64,000 bases of DNA from Maribacter thermophilus (GTDB lineage Bacteria; Bacteroidota; Bacteroidia; Flavobacteriales; Flavobacteriaceae): the NCBI RefSeq assembly GCF_001020565.1, contig NZ_LDAS01000001.1, positions 3,248,520 through 3,312,519 of the forward strand, in the 5' to 3' direction. The notes beneath the pieces were generated by a model. The model searched no databases, was not told where the DNA came from, and saw only the letters and a program-made list of their open reading frames with translations. Positions 26,701-36,304 of this stretch are shown in pieces (position 1 is the first letter of the stretch; each line of letters starts with the position of its first letter). A program made the position numbers and the translations under genes.

Positions 26701-27025
26701 TATAATATCCGGGGTTTAGATTCAAGTTAAATGTAAGTAAAAAAATCATTAATTATCCATGAAAAGCACACTTTTATCGTTAAAAAGCACTTTTTTATGT
26801 AAAAATTAACATACAAAGGAAAGTTTTGAAATTTAGTATAGTTTTATCTATCTGATAATCAGTTGATTAGTCTGTTTTTTTTGTACTTTTTATTTTTAAA
26901 GGTCGCATATACTCTTTTTTTAACGTTCTCTACATGCCCTGGCAACCAATAGAAAGATTGTTTTTTTAGTTAATAATTATAAAATATTTAGTGTTCTTGG
27001 CAAAAACAAGTATTTTGAATCGTCT
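26701..27025. other. AT-rich intergenic stretch before uvrC
   Basis: No credible gene. It contains a degenerate direct repeat (AAAAGCAC followed by T-rich sequence at 26762-26782 and 26781-26797) and a perfect 11-bp palindrome CTGATAATCAG at 26852-26862, which could be a protein-binding site. The rest is A/T runs and the run-in to the uvrC promoter. Confidence 0.4.
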
Positions 27026-27033
27026 TATTTTTG
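27026..27033 (+). promoter_or_regulatory. Candidate -7 element of uvrC
   Basis: TATTTTTG, perfect TAnnTTTG, 18 bases before the ATG at 27052. A TTG at 26997-26999 is slightly too far (26-base spacer) to be a normal -33. Confidence 0.5.
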
Positions 27034-27051
27034 ATAAAAAATTCCGCACGA

Positions 27052-28839
27052 ATGTCCGAAGTTCCCTTAAATATTCAATTAAGCTCTCTTCCTAATAGTC
27101 CTGGTGTATACCAGTTCTATGATAAGGACGGTAAGATATTGTATGTTGGGAAAGCCAAGAATTTAAAGAAAAGGGTGTCCTCTTATTTTAACAAAAACCA
27201 TGAGTACGGTAAAACGAGGGTTTTGGTTAAAAAAATTAATTCAATAAAGCATATTGTAGTTCCTACGGAAACAGATGCTCTTTTGTTGGAGAACAACCTG
27301 ATCAAAGAGTATAGGCCGCGCTATAATGTATTGCTAAAAGATGATAAATCTTACCCTTGGTTATGTATAAAGAACGAACGTTTTCCGAGGTTGTTTCTAA
27401 CAAGAAGGGTTATAAAGGATGGATCTGAGTATTTTGGTCCGTATACTAGTATGAAGACGGTGAGGACCTTGCTAGAGATCATTAAGAGTGTATATCCTTT
27501 AAGAACTTGCAATTACGACCTTTCAAAAGAGAAAATAGAGAACGGTAAATATAAGGTGTGCTTAGAATATCATTTAGGTAATTGTAAAGGGCCATGTGAA
27601 GGTTTGCAGTCTACAGAGGATTATGATCGTCAAATCTCTGAAATTCGTGAAATTATAAAAGGTGATTTTAAATCTTCTCTTCATTACTTTAAGAACGAGA
27701 TGAAGGCATTGGCTTCTGAGATGCGATATGAGGAGGCGCAAAGAATAAAGGAAAAAATAGAGGTATTGGAAAATTATCAGGTAAAATCTACGATAGTAAA
27801 CCCCAAGATAGATGATGTAGACGTTTTTTCCATTGTATCGGACGACACCTATGCCTATGTAAATTTTCTTAAGCTTTCGCACGGTTCTATAATTAGGTCG
27901 CATACGATGGAGATAAAGAAGAAATTGGACGAGAAAGATGAGGAGTTGCTGCAGTTGGCGATTGTAGAAATACGACAACGTTTTAATTCCCATTCCAAAG
28001 AAATTTATCTTCCGTTTAGGGTACTTGTAGATCCTAGCCTAAAAATGACAATACCTAAGCTTGGCGATAAAAAAAGATTGATAGAGCTTTCTGAACGTAA
28101 TGCCAAGTTTTTTAGACAAGAAAGGTTTAATCAGATCAAGATATTGGACCCTGACCGCCACACCAATAGAATTATGGCCCAAATGAAGATAGACCTAAGG
28201 TTGTCTAAAGAACCAAGGCATATAGAATGTTTTGACAATAGTAATATTCAAGGGAGTAATCCGGTCGCGGCATGTGTTGTATTTAGAAATGGAAAGCCCA
28301 GTAAAAAAGAATACAGGCACTATAATATAAAAACGGTGGTGGGCCCTGATGATTTTGCATCGATGGAAGAAGTGGTCTTTAGAAGGTACAAACGACTTTT
28401 GGAAGAAGACGAGCCATTGCCGCAGTTGATCGTTATAGATGGGGGCAAAGGTCAGTTGTCCTCTGCTCTAAAAAGTCTTGATGTTCTGGGGTTGAGGGGT
28501 AAGATCGCCATTGTTGGTATTGCCAAAAGGTTGGAAGAAATTTATTTCCCGGGAGACTCTGTTCCCCTTTATCTAGATAAGAAATCAGAAAGTCTAAAAA
28601 TAATTCAACACCTAAGAAACGAAGCGCACCGTTTTGGAATAACATTCCACAGAAACAAAAGAAGCAAAGCAGCTATCAACTCAGAACTGGAAGGTATAGA
28701 CGGTATCGGCGAAAAAACGGCAAAAGAACTATTAAAGAGGTTTAAGTCGGTGAAAAGAATTAAAGAGACAGCTATAGAAGATCTTAGCAAAGTGGTAGGT
28801 TTGTCCAAGGCAAAAAAGATATATGACTCATTTCATTAA
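27052..28839 (+). CDS. uvrC: Excinuclease ABC subunit C
   Basis: 595-aa nuclease of nucleotide excision repair that makes both incisions around the UvrB-bound lesion. The N-terminal GIY-YIG domain is SPGVYQFYDKDGKILYVGKAKNLKKRV; the UVR domain EMRYEEAQRIKEKIEVLENY lies near residue 210; the RNase H-like endonuclease domain has ECFDNSNIQGSNPVAACVVF and LIVIDGGKGQL; two helix-hairpin-helix units close the protein (LEGIDGIGEKTAKELL). I take the ATG at 27052; a TTG at 27031 lies inside the -7 element and is unlikely. The next gene begins 22 bases on. Confidence 0.96.
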   Translation: MSEVPLNIQLSSLPNSPGVYQFYDKDGKILYVGKAKNLKKRVSSYFNKNHEYGKTRVLVKKINSIKHIVVPTETDALLLENNLIKEYRPRYNVLLKDDKSYPWLCIKNERFPRLFLTRRVIKDGSEYFGPYTSMKTVRTLLEIIKSVYPLRTCNYDLSKEKIENGKYKVCLEYHLGNCKGPCEGLQSTEDYDRQISEIREIIKGDFKSSLHYFKNEMKALASEMRYEEAQRIKEKIEVLENYQVKSTIVNPKIDDVDVFSIVSDDTYAYVNFLKLSHGSIIRSHTMEIKKKLDEKDEELLQLAIVEIRQRFNSHSKEIYLPFRVLVDPSLKMTIPKLGDKKRLIELSERNAKFFRQERFNQIKILDPDRHTNRIMAQMKIDLRLSKEPRHIECFDNSNIQGSNPVAACVVFRNGKPSKKEYRHYNIKTVVGPDDFASMEEVVFRRYKRLLEEDEPLPQLIVIDGGKGQLSSALKSLDVLGLRGKIAIVGIAKRLEEIYFPGDSVPLYLDKKSESLKIIQHLRNEAHRFGITFHRNKRSKAAINSELEGIDGIGEKTAKELLKRFKSVKRIKETAIEDLSKVVGLSKAKKIYDSFH

Positions 28840-28861
28840 ATATAAGCTCGGTTTTAAAATT

Positions 28862-31126
28862 ATGAGGTTTGCCATTGCAATAATAAGTTTGTTTTTCTTC
28901 TTTCTAAAAGTCAATGCACAGGCTACCCTAGAGGTAAAGGATAAAAAAATAGGCCTTGTTCTCAGTGGTGGTGGGGCTAAGGGCCTTGCTCATATTGGGG
29001 CCATAAAAGTGATAGAGGAAGCGGGCGTAAAGGTAGATTATGTCGGTGGAACAAGTATGGGGGCCATTGTTGGGGCATTGTACGCCGCCGGTTATTCTGG
29101 GTCAGAGCTTGATTCTATTTTTAGGGCAACAGATTTTATAAATCTAATTCAAGACAACCTACCAAGAAGCGCCAAGACTTTTTATGAAAAGGAAAATTCT
29201 GAAACATATGCGTTGACATTGCCTTTCGATAATTTCAAGGTAAGTGTTCCACGGGCCTTCTCCGGGGGGCAGAACGTCTATAACGAATTGGTTCGCCTTT
29301 TGTACCATGTAAAGGACGTGAACGACTTTTCTAAATTGCCCATTCCGTTTGTGTGTATTGCTACCGATATAGAGACAGGTCAAGAGGTGGTGTTGGATTC
29401 TGGTTATCTGCCAGAGGCCATTATGGCAAGCGGTACCTTGCCTTCTCTTTTTGAACCATCGAGTATAGGGGATAAAGTGCTTATAGATGGTGGTATCGTA
29501 AACAATTATCCTATTGATAAAGTTAGGGCCATGGGGGCTGATATAGTTATTGGTGTAGACGTGCAGCACGGGCTTTCCAGTCGTGATGCCCTGTTGTCGG
29601 CAACTGAAATTCTTTTACAGATCAATAATTATAGGACCGTAAAGGATATGGAGGAAAAATCGAAGAAAACCGATATTTATATCAAGCCAGATATAGAAAA
29701 TTATACGGTAATAGAGTTTGATAAGACCGATGAAATTATAGAAAAGGGAGAAATCGCTGCCAAAGAAAAATTCGCAGAACTGCAAAAAGTGGCCACCATG
29801 CCAAGGTATTTAAAAAAACCTATAAGCACGGTAAGCCTTAATGATACCATTACCATAAATAGATTGGTAATAAACGGAAACCATAAACACACCAGAGGAT
29901 ATGTAAAAGGAAAATTAAGGTTTAAACTTGCGGAGCCCATCACATTTAAAAAGTTGCAACAAGGTATAAGTAACCTTACGGCTACAGGTAATTTTTCGAC
30001 GAACAGGTATAAATTGGTTTCCAATGGGCTTGGAGAAGACTTGATTCTTAATCTAGATGAGGTTGCCAATACCTCCTTTATTAAGTTGGGGGCCCATTAT
30101 GACGATCTTTATAAAAGTGCCGCAATCATTAATCTGACAAAAAAGAATCTGGCCTTTCAAGACGATGTTGTCTCGTTCGATCTTATTCTTGGTGATAATA
30201 TCAGGTATAATTTTAAATATTTTATAGATAAGGGAAGCTACTGGAGCATTGGATTAAACTCTAGGTTTAACTCATTTGAAAAGGATATAAATTTTGATGT
30301 GATAAGAGACAATTTTGATGTCTCGGTAACAGAGAGCCTTAAGACCATAAACTTTGATATATCGGACTTTACAAATCAATTTTATTTGCAGACCGTTTTA
30401 CAAGAAGAGTTTGCGTTTACCATAGGTGCCGAATATAAATATCTAAAGTATAGTACTACTACCCTGGGCGATCTTTCAGATTCAGACTCGGGCACCTCCT
30501 CAAATGTTTCGGACGGAAGAACTTTCTTTGAAAAAAGTGGCTATTTTAGTGTTTTTTCGAATTTAAAGTTGGATACTTACGACGATAAATATTTTCCGAC
30601 CAGAGGATTGTTTTTTGAGGGAGACCTACATTATTACCTTTTATCCTCGGATTATAACAAGAATTTTAAAGACTTTTCGGTGTCAAAGCTCAGGGCAGGG
30701 TTGGCCTTGCCGATTACGAACAAACTTTCTTTCAATTTGGAAACAGAAGGTGGTTTTAAATTAGGAACTTCCAACGTAACTACGTTCGATTTTGTGCTTG
30801 GCGGCTATGGTACGGATCTGATCAATAATTTTGTTCCGTTCATAGGGTACGACTTTTTGAGCCTTCCAGGAAATAGCTATGTAAAGGCATATGGTAGGTT
30901 GGATTATGAATTTGCCAAAAAGAACCATTTATTGCTGTCGGCAAACTTTGCCAATGTAGATGACGATTTGTTCAGGACCGGAGAGTGGTTTACGTCCCCG
31001 AATTTTTCGGGGTATGGTATAGGTTACGGTTGGGAGTCATTTATAGGCCCTGTTCAGGTAATGTATTCTTGGTCTCCAGAAAATGATAATTCTAGATTTT
31101 TCTTCAGTATCGGCTATTGGTTTTGA
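28862..31126 (+). CDS. Patatin-like phospholipase fused to an outer-membrane barrel
   Basis: 754 aa from the ATG at 28862, chosen because MRFAIAIISLFFFFLKVNAQ is a clean signal peptide. Residues about 30-230 form the patatin domain with oxyanion hole SGGGAKG, nucleophile GTSMG and catalytic Asp in DGGIVNN, so a Ser-Asp dyad lipase is complete. Then comes a POTRA-like unit (ITINRLVINGNHKHTRGYVKGKLRF) and a 16-stranded BamA-type barrel ending in SIGYWF. This is the PlpD-like architecture (type Vd secretion): the barrel either releases or presents the lipase. Bacteroidota versions usually stay uncleaved. It follows uvrC closely and may be read with it. Confidence 0.92.
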   Translation: MRFAIAIISLFFFFLKVNAQATLEVKDKKIGLVLSGGGAKGLAHIGAIKVIEEAGVKVDYVGGTSMGAIVGALYAAGYSGSELDSIFRATDFINLIQDNLPRSAKTFYEKENSETYALTLPFDNFKVSVPRAFSGGQNVYNELVRLLYHVKDVNDFSKLPIPFVCIATDIETGQEVVLDSGYLPEAIMASGTLPSLFEPSSIGDKVLIDGGIVNNYPIDKVRAMGADIVIGVDVQHGLSSRDALLSATEILLQINNYRTVKDMEEKSKKTDIYIKPDIENYTVIEFDKTDEIIEKGEIAAKEKFAELQKVATMPRYLKKPISTVSLNDTITINRLVINGNHKHTRGYVKGKLRFKLAEPITFKKLQQGISNLTATGNFSTNRYKLVSNGLGEDLILNLDEVANTSFIKLGAHYDDLYKSAAIINLTKKNLAFQDDVVSFDLILGDNIRYNFKYFIDKGSYWSIGLNSRFNSFEKDINFDVIRDNFDVSVTESLKTINFDISDFTNQFYLQTVLQEEFAFTIGAEYKYLKYSTTTLGDLSDSDSGTSSNVSDGRTFFEKSGYFSVFSNLKLDTYDDKYFPTRGLFFEGDLHYYLLSSDYNKNFKDFSVSKLRAGLALPITNKLSFNLETEGGFKLGTSNVTTFDFVLGGYGTDLINNFVPFIGYDFLSLPGNSYVKAYGRLDYEFAKKNHLLLSANFANVDDDLFRTGEWFTSPNFSGYGIGYGWESFIGPVQVMYSWSPENDNSRFFFSIGYWF

Positions 31127-31206
31127 GACAAAAAAATGCTTTAAGAAAACGTATAATTCTTAAGAAATTGCTAATTAAATCGTGTAAGTGTGAATTACTG
31201 TTAAGT

Positions 31207-31226
31207 AGTAAGTTAAAGTAAGTTAA
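31207..31226 (+). repeat. Tandem 10-bp repeat upstream of the RNA promoter
   Basis: AGTAAGTTAA occurs twice head to tail (31207-31216, 31217-31226), with a partial third copy before it. It ends 28 bases upstream of the candidate -7 element at 31255, near where a -33 contact or an activator would sit. Confidence 0.45.
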
Positions 31227-31254
31227 AAGCTATATGAAAAATAAAAGTATGTAT

Positions 31255-31262
31255 TAATTTTG
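31255..31262 (+). promoter_or_regulatory. Candidate -7 element of a small RNA or leader
   Basis: TAATTTTG, perfect TAnnTTTG. Transcription would start at about 31267, exactly at the base of the first hairpin. Confidence 0.5.
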
Positions 31263-31266
31263 TCCA

Positions 31267-31370
31267 TGTAAGGGGTGGTTCCCTTACAGCTTTAAGTATT
31301 GGTTTTTCATAATTTAAAGTTTGGTTGGTTATTTAGGAAAAGCCCAGTTATAAGACTGGGCTTTTTTTAT
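31267..31370 (+). ncRNA. Candidate small structured RNA (three hairpins, ~100 nt)
   Basis: Between the patatin gene and the DUF3108 operon lies a non-coding unit with a -7 element, a perfect 7-bp hairpin (GTAAGGG at 31268-31274 with CCCTTAC at 31281-31287), a second 8-bp stem (31290-31297 with 31312-31319, one G-T pair) and a 10-bp terminator hairpin with T-run (31339-31368). No ORF fits. It could be an independent sRNA or a terminating leader of the operon that starts 90 bases further on. I cannot assign it to a known RNA family. Confidence 0.5.
31339..31368 (+). terminator. Rho-independent terminator
   Basis: Perfect 10-bp stem AAAGCCCAGT / ACTGGGCTTT with 6-base loop and an unbroken T-run; closes the candidate RNA. 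Confidence 0.9.
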
Positions 31371-31459
31371 ACAATACTTTGGAACAAATTTTGTTTAAGA
31401 TATTGTAAGATGGCTTTTTGTAAAGAATCTTATGGTATTTTAGATTTAAAATCCGGTTT

Positions 31460-32239
31460 ATGAAAAAGACTTTTATTGTTGTTTTTTTAATGGTTGCAAG
31501 TAATCTTTTTGCCCAAAACAAGAAGTCTGCCTTTAAAACCGGAGAATGGCTAAAATTTAGAATGCACTATGGTTTTCTGAATGCGAGCTATGCAACGCTT
31601 CATGTAAAGAATGCTACAATAGGTGATACACCGGTTTATCATGTTGTGGGCCATGGAGAAACAACAGGTTTTGCAAGTATATTCTTTAAAGTCGACGATA
31701 CTTATGAGAGCTATTTTGATAAAACCGACGGGCGACCATATAGATTCATAAGAAAAATAAATGAAGGAGGTTATAAAAAGGATGTTGAAATAAATTTTGA
31801 CTATGAAAAGGACAAAGCTTATCTAAATGATAAAAAAAACAAGAAAAAGCTTAATTTTACCCTTGAAGACGGTATACAGGATTTAATTTCTGCATTTTAC
31901 TATCTTAGAAACAACTATGAGCCAAAAGATCTAGAAGTAGGCAAGTCCATAAATTTGAAAATGCTATATGATGACGATGGTATTTTTAACTTTAAACTAA
32001 AGTATCTTGGCAAAGAAATAGTTAAAACAAAATTTGGTAAGGTAGAGTGTCTTAAATTTAGACCTTTGGTACAGTCCGGACGGGTTTTCAAAGAAGAGGA
32101 AAGCCTGTCTCTATGGGTATCCAATGATGAAAACAGAATACCCATTCGTATAAAGGCAGATTTGGCCGTAGGATCTATAAAGGCGGATCTTGATGGTTAC
32201 AATGGTCTAAAGCATCAATTTAAGATATTAATGGATTAG
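31460..32239 (+). CDS. DUF3108-domain exported protein
   Basis: 259 aa with a signal peptide (MKKTFIVVFLMVASNLFAQ, cleaved after FAQ) and one DUF3108 domain covering nearly all the rest: GEWLKFRMHYGFLNASYATLHV at the start, then YESYFDKTDGRPYRFIRKINEGGYKK and VECLKFRPLVQSGRVFKEEESLSLWVSNDENRIPIRI near the end. The family is periplasmic and of unknown function, beta-rich and LolA/outer-membrane associated by fold resemblance only. First gene of a tight four-gene run; 5 bases to the next start. Confidence 0.87.
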   Translation: MKKTFIVVFLMVASNLFAQNKKSAFKTGEWLKFRMHYGFLNASYATLHVKNATIGDTPVYHVVGHGETTGFASIFFKVDDTYESYFDKTDGRPYRFIRKINEGGYKKDVEINFDYEKDKAYLNDKKNKKKLNFTLEDGIQDLISAFYYLRNNYEPKDLEVGKSINLKMLYDDDGIFNFKLKYLGKEIVKTKFGKVECLKFRPLVQSGRVFKEEESLSLWVSNDENRIPIRIKADLAVGSIKADLDGYNGLKHQFKILMD

Positions 32240-32244
32240 ATATA

Positions 32245-33216
32245 ATGACGGATAAAGAGCGGGTCAAATCGCAGATTTCAAAACTGGAGGAAAAGTATAA
32301 AAATTCGGGCCAAGACCTTAGCTCATATTTGGACGGGCTTTTATACCAACGTTATTTAACCTATTGGGATTATATTCATTTAGATACCTTGTTGAGCCTA
32401 CAGGTTCCAAGAACACATTTTCCGGACGAGGAAATATTCATCATGTACCATCAGATCACCGAGCTATACTTTAAGCTTATACTACACGAGCAAAAGCAGT
32501 TGGTGGACGATAAATCGCAAGATCTTGATTTTTTTATCGAAAAACTAAGGCGTATAAATAGTTACTATACCGCTCTGATTTCTTCTTTTGGCATCATGAT
32601 AAAGGGAATGGAGAAAGAGCAGTTTCTTCAATATAGAATGGCATTGTTGCCCGCGAGTGGTTTTCAGTCGGCACAGTACAGAATGATAGAAATTTATGCC
32701 ACACCGTTAGAGAATTTGGTGCACGCTTCTAAAAGAGAAGAATTTTCTTCCGAAGACGATATAGAGACACTTTACGAACATATCTATTGGAAAAGAGGCG
32801 CCACCGATATGGCAACGGGCGAAAAAACACTTACGTTAAAGCAATTTGAATATAGGTATACACCAAGGTTTATACGTATAGCCAAACAATTAAAGAACAA
32901 TACCATCTATCATAAGTATTTAGGGTTGCCTCTAGGGCATCGGCAGAACAAAGAGTTGATAGAGGCGATGAAAACGATGGATATGAACGCTAATGTAAAT
33001 TGGCCGTTGATGCATATGGGGTCTGCGCATCGTTATTTAAGCCGTGATACGGGAGATATAGAGGCCACAGGGGGTACCAATTGGAAAGAGTACCTTCCGC
33101 CAAGTTTTCAGAAAGTGATTTTCTTTCCGAACATATATAGCGAAAAAGAAAAAGAGGAATGGGGCAAACAATGGGTAGACCACATTTATAATCCTAACAA
33201 AGTAAATATAGAATAA
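32245..33216 (+). CDS. Tryptophan 2,3-dioxygenase family protein
   Basis: 323-aa haem enzyme of the TDO superfamily, expected to open the indole ring of tryptophan to N-formylkynurenine. Family blocks are all visible: YWDYIHLDTLLSLQVPR, MYHQITELYFKLILHE (His that contacts the substrate), RGATDMATGEKTLTLKQFE, and HMGSAHRYLSRDTGDIEATGGTNWKEYL with the proximal haem His and the GTGG-like loop. The last loop reads EATGGT rather than GTGGS and the protein is slightly longer than typical TDO, so substrate range may differ. It is embedded in an envelope operon and no other kynurenine gene is adjacent. Confidence 0.87.
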   Translation: MTDKERVKSQISKLEEKYKNSGQDLSSYLDGLLYQRYLTYWDYIHLDTLLSLQVPRTHFPDEEIFIMYHQITELYFKLILHEQKQLVDDKSQDLDFFIEKLRRINSYYTALISSFGIMIKGMEKEQFLQYRMALLPASGFQSAQYRMIEIYATPLENLVHASKREEFSSEDDIETLYEHIYWKRGATDMATGEKTLTLKQFEYRYTPRFIRIAKQLKNNTIYHKYLGLPLGHRQNKELIEAMKTMDMNANVNWPLMHMGSAHRYLSRDTGDIEATGGTNWKEYLPPSFQKVIFFPNIYSEKEKEEWGKQWVDHIYNPNKVNIE

Positions 33217-33218
33217 GA

Positions 33219-34508
33219 ATGCAAAAGTATTGGGGCGTCATATTTGCATTGGTCCTTTTAGGGGCCTGTAAAGAAGATAAGAGCACTTTGGTGCAAAATG
33301 AAGAGGCGAAAGTAGCTCAGGTAGAAACCCCTGTGATTACACATTTCGGTTTTAACCTAGACGAGTTTAAAGTTAAGAGAGATACCGTTAAAAGGGGCGA
33401 TAGTTTTGGAGAATTAATGTTGGAGAACAAGGTAGATTATCCGAAAATCGCAAAAATATCGGAAGATTTCAAAGACACTTTTGATGTAAGAAAAATAAGG
33501 GTGGGCAAACCTTATCTGATATTAAAATCAAAGGATACCACAGAGAAGGCAGAAGTTTTTATATATGAAAACGACCCTATAAATTATACGGTGGTAGATT
33601 TTAGGGACAGCGTTTTGGCCTACAAGCGAAAGAAAGAAGTAAAATATGTAGAACGCGAGGCTTCGGGTGTTATAGAAACATCTTTGTCAGAAGCTATTTT
33701 AGATCAAGGTATAGATTATAACGTTACTAATAACCTGTCTGAAATATACGCTTGGACCATTGATTTCTTTAGACTTCAAAAAGGGGACAAGTTTAAGGTC
33801 ATATACAAAGAAAAATATATAAACGATTCTATTTATGCAGGCGCAGGACCTATAGAGGCCGCTTATTTTGAGCATAACGGAAGGCCGGTATACGCTTTTG
33901 CCTATGAAAACGATTCTTTAAAAGGAGGGGTAATAGATTATTATGACGAGGAGGCCAATAATTTGAGGAGAACTTTTCTAAGGGCCCCGGTTAAATTCAG
34001 TAGAATATCATCTCGCTATAACCTTAAAAGACGAATTCGTTATTACGGTTATAAAGTTAGGCCACATAAGGGAACGGACTATGCCGCACCGATCGGCACA
34101 CCTATCATGGCAACGGCAGATGGAACGGTGGTTGAATCTACCCGAAGGGGAGGAAACGGAAAGTTTGTTAAGATTAGGCACAATGGTACGTATTCTACTC
34201 AATATTTGCATATGAAGGCGCAGAACGTAAAAAAAGGAGACTATGTGAGACAGGGCGACATTATTGGTTGGATCGGCATGACGGGTAATACCGGGGGGCC
34301 GCACGTTTGTTACCGTTTTTGGAAAAATGGAAAACAGGTAGACCCTTTAAAGGAAGACCTGCCATTGGCAGAGCCGCTTGACGAAAAGTTGAGACCTGAT
34401 TATTTCGCATATATCAATCCTTTAAAAGATCAATTGGACTGCATAGCCTATCCAGAGAAAATTGAAGAAGATTTGTTAACACTTAATGAAATAGATGGCA
34501 CTAAATAA
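33219..34508 (+). CDS. M23-family murein metallopeptidase lipoprotein
   Basis: 429-aa envelope endopeptidase with lipobox LLGAC (Cys17). An OapA/LysM-like N-terminal region ([19 protein letters not shown]) precedes a C-terminal LytM domain from about residue 265. Zinc ligands His283 and Asp287 (RPHKGTDYA) and catalytic His331 (YLHMKAQ) are present, but the HxH motif is His362-Val-Cys364 (GGPHVCYRF): the third zinc ligand is Cys instead of His. Other Bacteroidota M23 proteins have a similar sequence as I recall. It probably cuts peptide cross-links in murein during growth. Starts 2 bases after the TDO-family stop and overlaps pgi by 14 bases. Confidence 0.9.
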   Translation: MQKYWGVIFALVLLGACKEDKSTLVQNEEAKVAQVETPVITHFGFNLDEFKVKRDTVKRGDSFGELMLENKVDYPKIAKISEDFKDTFDVRKIRVGKPYLILKSKDTTEKAEVFIYENDPINYTVVDFRDSVLAYKRKKEVKYVEREASGVIETSLSEAILDQGIDYNVTNNLSEIYAWTIDFFRLQKGDKFKVIYKEKYINDSIYAGAGPIEAAYFEHNGRPVYAFAYENDSLKGGVIDYYDEEANNLRRTFLRAPVKFSRISSRYNLKRRIRYYGYKVRPHKGTDYAAPIGTPIMATADGTVVESTRRGGNGKFVKIRHNGTYSTQYLHMKAQNVKKGDYVRQGDIIGWIGMTGNTGGPHVCYRFWKNGKQVDPLKEDLPLAEPLDEKLRPDYFAYINPLKDQLDCIAYPEKIEEDLLTLNEIDGTK

Positions 34509-36132
34509 TATTAACCCTACAACAACCGAGGCTTGGGCAAAATTGTCCGAGCATTATAAGAACACTAAAAACCTTCACTTAAAAGAGCTTTTTTCTTCGG
34601 ACGACCAAAGAGCTGAGAAGTTCAGTAAGAAATGGAACAATTTTCTGTTAGACTTTTCCAAGAACAGAATTACGGACGAAACATTGGGGTTACTAATAGA
34701 TTTGGCAAACGAGGTAAAGCTAAAAGATGCCGTTGAAAAATATTTTTCTGGAGACAAAATAAACCGAACAGAAGGTAGGGCTGTTTTGCACACTGCTTTA
34801 AGAGCGAAGGAAACCGATGAGGTCTTTGTTGATGGTAAGAACGTTGTTGCAGAGGTTTATGAGGTAAAAAAACATATAAAAGAATTTTCCGAAGCCATAA
34901 TAAAAGGAGAAAGCAAAGGGTATACCGGCAAACCGTTTACAGATGTTGTAAATATAGGTATCGGGGGTTCCGACCTAGGGCCTGCCATGGTGACCGAAGC
35001 ATTAAAGTTTTACAAGAACCATTTGAACGTGCATTTTGTAAGTAATGTAGATGGTGACCATGTACACGAGGTGTTAAAGGGTTTAAATCCAGAAACTACT
35101 TTGTTTGTAGTTGTTTCGAAAACGTTTACTACGCAAGAAACATTGAGCAATGCAACGACCATAAAAAAATGGTTTTTAAATTATGGAACACAAGAAGATA
35201 TCGCAAAGCATTTTGCCGCGGTATCTACGAATACCGAAAAAATAGCAGAATTTGGTATTGCGTCCGAAAATGTATTCCCGATGTGGGATTGGGTCGGAGG
35301 TAGATTCTCTCTATGGAGCGCCGTAGGACTTTCTATTGCACTTGCCGTGGGCTACGAAAATTTTGAAGCCATGTTGCAAGGCGCGAATAATATGGATGAG
35401 CATTTTAAAAATACCGATATTAAGGACAATCTTCCAGTATTAATGGCCTTGGTAAGTGTCTGGTATAACAATTTTTATGGTGCGGAGACAGAAGCTATAA
35501 TTCCATACACTCAATACTTGAGTAGATTCTCTGCCTATTTGCAGCAAGGGATAATGGAAAGTAATGGGAAAAGCGTGGATCGTAACGGTAATAAGGTGAG
35601 TTACGAAACGGGTACTATAATCTGGGGAGAACCAGGAACAAATTCTCAACATGCCTTTTTTCAGTTGATACATCAGGGTACAAAATTGATTCCTACCGAT
35701 TTTATCGGGTTTAAGTATTCTTTGCATGGTGATCAAGACCATCATAATAAGCTGATGGCCAATTTTTTTGCACAGACCGAAGCTTTGATGAACGGAAAGA
35801 CCCAAGAGGAAGTAGAGGCCGAGTTGAGAGAAAAAGGGGCCTCTAATGAAGAAATAGAGAAACTTGCGCCTTACAAAGTCTTTGATGGTAACAAGCCTAC
35901 AAATACGTTATTGATAGATAAATTGACACCAGAAAGTTTGGGGGCATTAATTGCCTTGTATGAACATAAAATATTTGTTCAAGGTGTGGTTTGGAACATT
36001 TTTAGTTATGATCAATGGGGTGTAGAGCTTGGGAAACAACTGGCCGGGGCTATATTAAAGGATATTGAAAGTGAGAATATTGGAAATCACGATAGCTCCA
36101 CATTGCGACTTCTTCAATATTTTAAGAAATAA
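34495..36132 (+). CDS. pgi: Glucose-6-phosphate isomerase
   Basis: 545-aa cytosolic enzyme interconverting glucose 6-phosphate and fructose 6-phosphate. The signatures are [51 protein letters not shown] and [23 protein letters not shown] with the catalytic Glu and His, plus the C-terminal Lys in [15 protein letters not shown]. Length matches the E. coli-like long form. The ATG lies 14 bases inside the M23 gene, so it is the coupled last gene of the DUF3108-TDO-M23-pgi run. Confidence 0.97.
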   Translation: MALNNINPTTTEAWAKLSEHYKNTKNLHLKELFSSDDQRAEKFSKKWNNFLLDFSKNRITDETLGLLIDLANEVKLKDAVEKYFSGDKINRTEGRAVLHTALRAKETDEVFVDGKNVVAEVYEVKKHIKEFSEAIIKGESKGYTGKPFTDVVNIGIGGSDLGPAMVTEALKFYKNHLNVHFVSNVDGDHVHEVLKGLNPETTLFVVVSKTFTTQETLSNATTIKKWFLNYGTQEDIAKHFAAVSTNTEKIAEFGIASENVFPMWDWVGGRFSLWSAVGLSIALAVGYENFEAMLQGANNMDEHFKNTDIKDNLPVLMALVSVWYNNFYGAETEAIIPYTQYLSRFSAYLQQGIMESNGKSVDRNGNKVSYETGTIIWGEPGTNSQHAFFQLIHQGTKLIPTDFIGFKYSLHGDQDHHNKLMANFFAQTEALMNGKTQEEVEAELREKGASNEEIEKLAPYKVFDGNKPTNTLLIDKLTPESLGALIALYEHKIFVQGVVWNIFSYDQWGVELGKQLAGAILKDIESENIGNHDSSTLRLLQYFKK

Positions 36133-36207
36133 TTTAGAATATTTATAAACTTATTAAAAATAGGTATAACACATTCATTCTCAGTTCTATTTTCAAAAAA
36201 ATTCAGG

Positions 36208-36215
36208 TATTTTTG
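36208..36215 (+). promoter_or_regulatory. Candidate -7 element of a TonB receptor gene
   Basis: TATTTTTG, perfect TAnnTTTG, followed by an 89-base leader before the ATG at 36305. Confidence 0.5.
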
Positions 36216-36225
36216 CAGTATTGAT

Positions 36226-36244
36226 TTAACGTTACCTTAACGTT
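36226..36244. promoter_or_regulatory. Two TTAACGTT sites 11 bp apart
   Basis: TTAACGTT at 36226-36233 and 36237-36244; each contains the palindrome AACGTT. They sit one helical turn apart at the start of the predicted transcript, a plausible repressor operator. Confidence 0.35.
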
Positions 36245-36304
36245 CAAGGTCCAAAAATGAAGGACTTTTGCAGAAGGTTAAAAAACTAACAAATACTTGA
36301 AAAA

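Noticed and set aside
26759-26809. 16-aa ORF beginning MKSTLLSLKSTF
   Set aside because: Too short, no clear ribosome binding context and explained by a degenerate A/T-rich direct repeat.
26932-26948. SAM-riboswitch-like GGCAACC element before uvrC
   Set aside because: Only the short GGCAACC word matches; no P1-P4 helices or kink-turn could be drawn, and uvrC is not a typical target.
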